Shown here: piece after piece, positions 59,586-64,000 of the stretch
How the letters are laid out: each line of letters starts with the position of its first letter
How positions within the stretch are numbered: position 1 is the stretch's first letter
Assembly (NCBI GenBank): GCA_942490945.1
Contig: CALNYZ010000044.1
Location: forward strand, 248,001-312,000
DNA length: 64,000 nt
DNA from: CALNYZ01 sp942490945
GTDB lineage: Bacteria > Pseudomonadota > Gammaproteobacteria > UBA6429 > Thiohalophilaceae
Reading direction: 5' to 3'
Position numbers and translations under genes: made by a program
The notes under the pieces: model-generated
Databases searched by the model: none
What the model was told of the DNA's origin: nothing
What the model saw: only the letters and a program-made list of their open reading frames with translations

Positions 59586-61003
59586 CAAGGTTTCCGCTTT
59601 TTCGGTATGTTAAAGTGGCTTTCATATCTCAATTGCGTTGTTCCCTGTTTGCTGTCCGTCGTGACATTGGCAACAAAATATATAATTTCCAGTTCATCCA
59701 AGTCACGGGTATTTGCCATGGTCACTTTAACTGGCAGGGTTATTCTTTGTCCCGGCTTCAATTCGATCGCACCTGTATAGCCTGTTTCCAGATGGATATC
59801 CTGTATGCCGTCTACAGACAGGGTGACATGTTGCAAGTTTTCTGTCTTGTTATTCAGTTTCACTTCATAACGATTCTGTATTGAGTTATCTGCCAACAAA
59901 ACATAAAGTGGTTGTCGTATTTGATCAATACTCATTTCAAAAGACTTTCTTGAGATAACACTGATGGCAAGAATCAGTATTGCAGCCATTAATGTTAAGG
60001 CGTAGGCAACATTTTTTAGCTTGAACCAGTTTGTCTTGCCGCCGGCAAGTTCGTTGTCGGAAGTATAACGGATTAATCCACGGGGAAATTTCAGTGCATC
60101 CATAATATTATTGCACGCATCAATACAAAGCGCACAGGATATACACTGGTATTGCATGCCGTTTCGGATATCTATACCCGTCGGACAAACCTGTACGCAA
60201 TACCCGCAGTCAACACAATCGCCACTACCGGCATCGACTCGCGTCTGGTAGTCCATGTTCTTTTTATTGACCTTTACCCGGCCGCCCTGCCTTTCACCAC
60301 GATTATAATCAAATGCAACAATTGCCGTGTCCTGATCAAACATGACGCCCTGAAACCTTGCGTAGGGACACATGTAGGTGCAGACCTGTTCACGTGCAAC
60401 ACCCGCCATAACAAATGTAGTAAGTGTTAAAAATATGGTGGTTGCATAGGCAGCGAAGGGTGCCTGAAATGTAAACATCGCTGTAATCAATTCAGGCGCA
60501 TCACCCCAATATAAGGTGAATGCCAGGCCGGTCAGGAACGCAACAAGAAACCAGGCCAGATAGGTAGCCGATATTTTAAAAATCTTTACCGCATTCCAGG
60601 CTGAGTCTGCCAGCTTCATGCGCGCGGGTCGCTCCCCCTGAATCATATGTTCGATGAACATGAACACATCTGTCCACAAGGTCTGGAAACAAAAATAACC
60701 GCAGAACACCCGACCCCATACGCCGGTAACAAAAAACAACAACAGGGCAGCGATGATGAGGAGTCCGGCAAGCCAGACTATATCCTGACCATGCACGATC
60801 AGATCAAACAGGTAAAATTTACGGTTATGAATATCAAATAAAACTGCCTGACTGGATCCATCCATTCGTTGCCAACGCAACCATGGCAAAAGAAAATAGA
60901 CACCATAAGCGAACAACAGAATAGATGTTTTTATATTACGATATAACCCCTTTACCGAACGGGGGTAAATTTTAATTCGCTGCTGTACATCCGGTATCGC
61001 CAT
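59585..61003 (-). CDS. ccoG: cbb3 oxidase accessory ferredoxin-like protein CcoG
   Basis: A 472-residue membrane protein with about five helices, two [4Fe-4S] motifs (CVDCGYCVQVCPTGIDIRNG and CISCALCIDAC) and a periplasmic C-terminal domain (YEVKLNNKTENLQHVTLSV). CcoG reduces copper for cbb3 assembly. It is first of the GHIS set, with a terminator just upstream between it and ccoP. Confidence 0.96.
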   Translation of the reverse strand: MAIPDVQQRIKIYPRSVKGLYRNIKTSILLFAYGVYFLLPWLRWQRMDGSSQAVLFDIHNRKFYLFDLIVHGQDIVWLAGLLIIAALLLFFVTGVWGRVFCGYFCFQTLWTDVFMFIEHMIQGERPARMKLADSAWNAVKIFKISATYLAWFLVAFLTGLAFTLYWGDAPELITAMFTFQAPFAAYATTIFLTLTTFVMAGVAREQVCTYMCPYARFQGVMFDQDTAIVAFDYNRGERQGGRVKVNKKNMDYQTRVDAGSGDCVDCGYCVQVCPTGIDIRNGMQYQCISCALCIDACNNIMDALKFPRGLIRYTSDNELAGGKTNWFKLKNVAYALTLMAAILILAISVISRKSFEMSIDQIRQPLYVLLADNSIQNRYEVKLNNKTENLQHVTLSVDGIQDIHLETGYTGAIELKPGQRITLPVKVTMANTRDLDELEIIYFVANVTTDSKQGTTQLRYESHFNIPKKRKP

Positions 61004-61024
61004 CTACATCTTTTCCGCCAAGAC

Positions 61025-61057
61025 AAAAAAGGAGGGTGTGACGAACAGCACCCTCCT
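61025..61057 (-). terminator. Terminator between ccoNOQP and ccoGHIS
   Basis: On the minus strand AGGAGGGTG pairs with CACCCTCCT around a 10-base loop, followed by TTTTTT. It lies 27 bp after the ccoP stop and 22 bp before ccoG. Assembly genes may then rely on read-through or another promoter. Confidence 0.85.
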
Positions 61058-61083
61058 GTTATAAAATTCTTGCTGCGATTTGC

Positions 61084-62001
61084 TTACTTCCCGCCACCCA
61101 GCTCATGCACATATAATGTCAGGATTTTAATCTGTTCATCAGATAAACGCTCTGACCAGGCAGGCATTTCCCGGGATACACCATTTTTAATGACGTTTTT
61201 AACTACTGACTTCTTCCCCGCCAAATCTTTCTGAGCATTAACATCAGCTATGGTCCATATGGCATCGGTAAGATTTGCCGAACCCATTGAAACCATTCCG
61301 GTGCCTGCATGCGTATGACAATAGTAACAACCACCTTCCTGGCCGTTAAAAATTCGGCTACCCCGTTGTGATGTATTCTTGTCAACTTCAGTTCCAGACA
61401 GACTCAAGACATACTCCGAAACATCATCAAGTTGTTTTTCTGTAAGTACATTGGCAAATGCCGGCATAAAACCATTGTGACCTTGCCTGATTGTTTGTTC
61501 AATATTCTTGAAACTGCCGCCCCATAACCAGGCGTCATCGGCAAGATTTGGATACGCACCAATGACCCCCGCTCCACCTGGCTGGTGACATGCGGCACAA
61601 TTTTCGGCAAACAGAACTTTTGCCATTGAATAAGTGAATGCCGATTTCTCGGGATCTTTTAAAATATCTTTATAATCAGTATTTTTTAGTGCCTGTAGAT
61701 GTTCGTTCTGTAACTCGCGCCCTTCCTGCATTTCACGCATGTACACCGCACGTGTAGTCCAGTGCGTGGTAACTTTTTTTCCCTCACTGGTTGTATAACT
61801 GACATCGTTCATCACGCCTTTGGTGTAGCTGTTACCGACAGGCCAGGCAGGAAAAATAACCCAGTAAATAGTGGCGAAAACAACGGTTGCATAAAATCCC
61901 CATAGCCACCAGTCGGGCAAGGGATTATTGAATTCCTGTATGTCACCATCCCATGCGTGCCCGGTGGTTTGAACTGTTTGCTTTGTTTTATCTACTGCCA
62001 T
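61084..62001 (-). CDS. ccoP: cbb3 oxidase diheme subunit CcoP
   Basis: A 305-residue subunit. One helix near residue 30 (PDWWLWGFYATVVFATIYWV) is followed by two c-type cytochrome domains with CAACHQPGG (about 135) and CYYCHTHAG (about 227), each with a downstream Met ligand (NGFMPAFA; SREMPAW). It transfers electrons to CcoO. The start matches the family. Confidence 0.97.
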   Translation of the reverse strand: MAVDKTKQTVQTTGHAWDGDIQEFNNPLPDWWLWGFYATVVFATIYWVIFPAWPVGNSYTKGVMNDVSYTTSEGKKVTTHWTTRAVYMREMQEGRELQNEHLQALKNTDYKDILKDPEKSAFTYSMAKVLFAENCAACHQPGGAGVIGAYPNLADDAWLWGGSFKNIEQTIRQGHNGFMPAFANVLTEKQLDDVSEYVLSLSGTEVDKNTSQRGSRIFNGQEGGCYYCHTHAGTGMVSMGSANLTDAIWTIADVNAQKDLAGKKSVVKNVIKNGVSREMPAWSERLSDEQIKILTLYVHELGGGK

Positions 62002-62030
62002 TTTCCTGACCTGATGTTAAGTTTATTACG

Positions 62031-62219
62031 TTAACCTGAGTGTTTAGTTTCGTCATCGTCGTCGAGTGGAATATTTTTATACGATTCCAGACGTTGGCTG
62101 CGTTTTTTGGAACTGAACACATAAACCAGTATGCCAACGAAGGCGATAAAGAAAATTACCAGCACAAATGGTTTGGTATTTTCCATTTGTGTAAACCAGT
62201 TAAATATATCTGCCAACAT
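62031..62219 (-). CDS. ccoQ: cbb3 oxidase small subunit CcoQ
   Basis: A 62-residue protein with one helix (FVLVIFFIAFVGILVYVF) and the family ending region SSKKRSQRLESYKNIPLDDDD. It stabilises the oxidase complex. It lies between ccoO and ccoP in the standard order. Confidence 0.93.
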   Translation of the reverse strand: MLADIFNWFTQMENTKPFVLVIFFIAFVGILVYVFSSKKRSQRLESYKNIPLDDDDETKHSG

Positions 62220-62270
62220 TACCTGTCCAGTCCGTTACTGTTGCCTGACTACGTTCAGATATCTGAATAT

Positions 62271-63020
62271 TTATCTGAATGTCGCGAAATATCCATCTTC
62301 AAACTTTTTGAAATCGACCATGGTTCCCAAAACTTGCAGATACGCAACCAGTGCGTCCATTTCGGATACCAGGCTCTGGTCGCCATCATAGTTACCGTTC
62401 TGCGCTTGCCGTAGCAGGTTCTTTTCTGCATCAATGATGTTAAGGTTCACCGCTACATCCTTGCCAAAGCGTTTAACATTTTCGTCGTACTCCGCCTGAG
62501 TTTCGCTGTACGGTACACCGACTTTTTTTAATGCCCGCAGTCGCTGCTGGATTTCGCTGTATTTCAGTTTGTTCTTTTTCAGCCAGGGATAACCGGGCAT
62601 GATCGATTCAGTTACGACAGCACGTGGATTCATCAGATGCTCAACATGCCACTGGTTGGAATATTTTTTCCCTACACGGGCCAGATCTGGGCCGGTGCGC
62701 TTGCTGCCCCATTGAAAGGGATGATCAAATTTTGACTCGGCTGCCAGTGAGTAATGCCCATAACGCAAGGCCTCGTCACGAAACGGGCGAATCATTTGTG
62801 AATGACAGTTGTAACACCCTTCGCGTTGATAGATGTCACGTCCGCGCTGCTCAAGTGGTGTATAGGGACGAATTTTTTCTATACCTGCCACCTTGACATC
62901 TTCTACCGTGTTATCAATAAAATACAGCGGGACAATTTCTGCCAGGCCACCGATACTGATCACGATCAGGGTCAGGCCGATTAACCAGGCCGCGTTCGTT
63001 TCAATTTTTTCATGCTTCAT
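62271..63020 (-). CDS. ccoO: cbb3 oxidase monoheme subunit CcoO
   Basis: A 249-residue subunit. The N-terminal helix (AAWLIGLTLIVISIGGLAEI) is followed by the heme-c site CYNCHSQMIRPFRDE (about 68-82) and WQWGSKR-type contact region (FQWGSKRTGPDLARVG). The Met ligand is in SIMPGYPWL. Length is typical or slightly long. Confidence 0.97.
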   Translation of the reverse strand: MKHEKIETNAAWLIGLTLIVISIGGLAEIVPLYFIDNTVEDVKVAGIEKIRPYTPLEQRGRDIYQREGCYNCHSQMIRPFRDEALRYGHYSLAAESKFDHPFQWGSKRTGPDLARVGKKYSNQWHVEHLMNPRAVVTESIMPGYPWLKKNKLKYSEIQQRLRALKKVGVPYSETQAEYDENVKRFGKDVAVNLNIIDAEKNLLRQAQNGNYDGDQSLVSEMDALVAYLQVLGTMVDFKKFEDGYFATFR

Positions 63021-63046
63021 TATAAATTAGTCCTGTACACGTCATT

Positions 63047-64000
63047 TTATATTGCGTTTGCTTGTGCCATTTTGGCTGCCATTTTCGCTTCCAACGCTGC
63101 CTGTTCACGTTTTGCAAGATAGATTGTTACTGCTACGTTATAGCTCATGATAATAATGCCTGATAAAAACAGCGCGCCACCCAATGCCCGGAATACGTAC
63201 GGCCAATGAGAATGTTTTACAATTTCAATAAATGTGTAAGCGAGATTTCCATAGTCGTCAAACGCACGCCATAAAAATCCCTGCATTAATCCGGCGATCC
63301 ACATTGTCGCGATATATACAACAATACCTACTGTCGCTAACCAGAAGTGCAAATATACCAGGCGCTTGCTGTACATTTCGGTTTCGTACAGGCGTGGAAT
63401 TAAATGATAAATCGATCCAAAGGTGATCATTGCAACCCAGCCCAAAGCACCTGAGTGCACATGACCGATGGTCCAGTCAGTATAATGTGACAAGGCATTC
63501 ACGCTCTTGAGTGACATCAAGGGTCCTTCGAAGGTCGACATACCGTAAAACGATAATGCGACAATTAAAAAGCGCATCACCGGATCATTACGCAGTCTTT
63601 CCCAGGCACCGGACAAGGTCATGATGCCGTTAATCATTCCACCCCAGGAGGGCAGCAATAATAAAATTGAAAACGTTGCCGCGAGAGTTGATGTCCAGTC
63701 AGGCAAGGCTGTCCAGTGCAAGTGGTGCGCGCCCACCCACATATACAGGAATACCAGGGCCCAGAAATGAATGATGGAAAGTCGATAGGAGTAGACAGGT
63801 CGACCGGCCTGTTTCGGTACAAAGTAATACATCATGCCAAGGAATGCCGCGGTCAGGAAAAATCCTACTGCATTATGTCCATACCACCATTGTGTCATCG
63901 CATCCTGCACACCTGCATGCAGGCTGTAGGATTCAAGACTGAACAGACTGATGGGCATCGCCATGTTATTAAAGATATGTAAAATTGCCGTCGCCAGAAT
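63047..64000 (-). CDS. ccoN: cbb3 oxidase catalytic subunit CcoN (5' part outside window)
   Basis: The open frame continues through the window edge, so about 318 residues of an expected ~475 are present. They cover the C-terminal helices, including WWYGHNAVGFFL, VGAHHLHW (CuB His pair), FEGPLMSLKSVNALSHYTDW and IGHVHSGALGW (heme ligands). The visible part begins ILATAILHIFNN, homologous to the CcoN helix before the loop. It catalyses oxygen reduction and proton pumping under low oxygen. An FNR-type control site, if present, would be upstream, outside the window. Confidence 0.97.
   Translation of the reverse strand: MLATAILHIFNNMAMPISLFSLESYSLHAGVQDAMTQWWYGHNAVGFFLTAAFLGMMYYFVPKQAGRPVYSYRLSIIHFWALVFLYMWVGAHHLHWTALPDWTSTLAATFSILLLLPSWGGMINGIMTLSGAWERLRNDPVMRFLIVALSFYGMSTFEGPLMSLKSVNALSHYTDWTIGHVHSGALGWVAMITFGSIYHLIPRLYETEMYSKRLVYLHFWLATVGIVVYIATMWIAGLMQGFLWRAFDDYGNLAYTFIEIVKHSHWPYVFRALGGALFLSGIIIMSYNVAVTIYLAKREQAALEAKMAAKMAQANAI

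Noticed and set aside
61004..61083. FNR/ANR box for ccoG
   Set aside because: No TTGAT-N4-ATCAA-like sequence was found in the gap.
1..64000. tRNA, rRNA, CRISPR arrays, insertion-sequence transposases or prophage genes
   Set aside because: None seen by eye; a covariance-model search could still find a small RNA that I missed.

Overview
The window is a contiguous stretch of a gammaproteobacterial chromosome of moderate GC content. It is densely packed and mostly housekeeping. I see no rRNA, tRNA, CRISPR array, transposase or prophage gene. Several gene orders resemble those I recall from Pseudomonas: prmA-zinc ribbon-dusB-fis-purH, coaBC-dut-algC-argB, and coaD-rsmD-M16-M16-ftsY-ftsE-ftsX-rpoH. 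SlmA, Fis, class-1 RadC and a cbb3 oxidase operon also fit Gammaproteobacteria. The species cannot be named from the sequence; the mixture suggests an environmental, microaerobic-capable lineage.

Layout. 1-6670: a GcvR-like regulator (partial), then prmA, a zinc-ribbon membrane protein, dusB, fis and purH. 6671-7459: the only long stretch without a gene; it holds a roughly 515 bp element of nested hairpins bounded by two inverted copies of one motif. 7460-15253: an accessory module with a PhyH-Rieske fusion, a HAD-UbiA fusion, a DprE1-like oxidase, a DprE2-like reductase, a flippase-like membrane protein and a GT39-type glycosyltransferase. Together these look like a compact route for making, flipping and transferring polyprenyl-phosphate arabinose. 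15430-17169: small envelope proteins and a TauE/SafE exporter. 17183-19807: speD-speE-ornithine decarboxylase (spermidine synthesis). 20012-26146: slmA, argB, algC, dut, coaBC. 26275-27513: radC and rpmB-rpmG. 27645-31062: glycosyltransferases and a methyltransferase. 31127-36744: hydantoinase A and two cyclic-di-GMP enzymes, one with a globin sensor.

36789-41698: a Gld-type ABC exporter operon (ATPase, permease, GldG-like, DUF4340) ending in mutM. 41728-50598: ggt, ferredoxin, coaD, rsmD, two M16 peptidases, then ftsY-ftsE-ftsX. 50782-53133: a response-regulator diguanylate cyclase and rpoH. 53243-56009: a coiled-coil membrane protein, a von Willebrand-A membrane protein and a 33-residue hydrophobic ORF. 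56068-64000: the cbb3 oxidase locus ccoNOQP-GHIS on the minus strand, with ccoN cut by the window edge.

Two observations stand out. The first is the lipid-linked arabinose module in a Gram-negative background, with a natural Ala at the position of the benzothiazinone-target Cys of mycobacterial DprE1. The second is a perfect CIRCE operator (TTAGCACTC-N9-GAGTGCTAA) directly in front of rpoH, overlapping a good candidate sigma-E promoter. This suggests HrcA repression of the heat-shock sigma factor itself.
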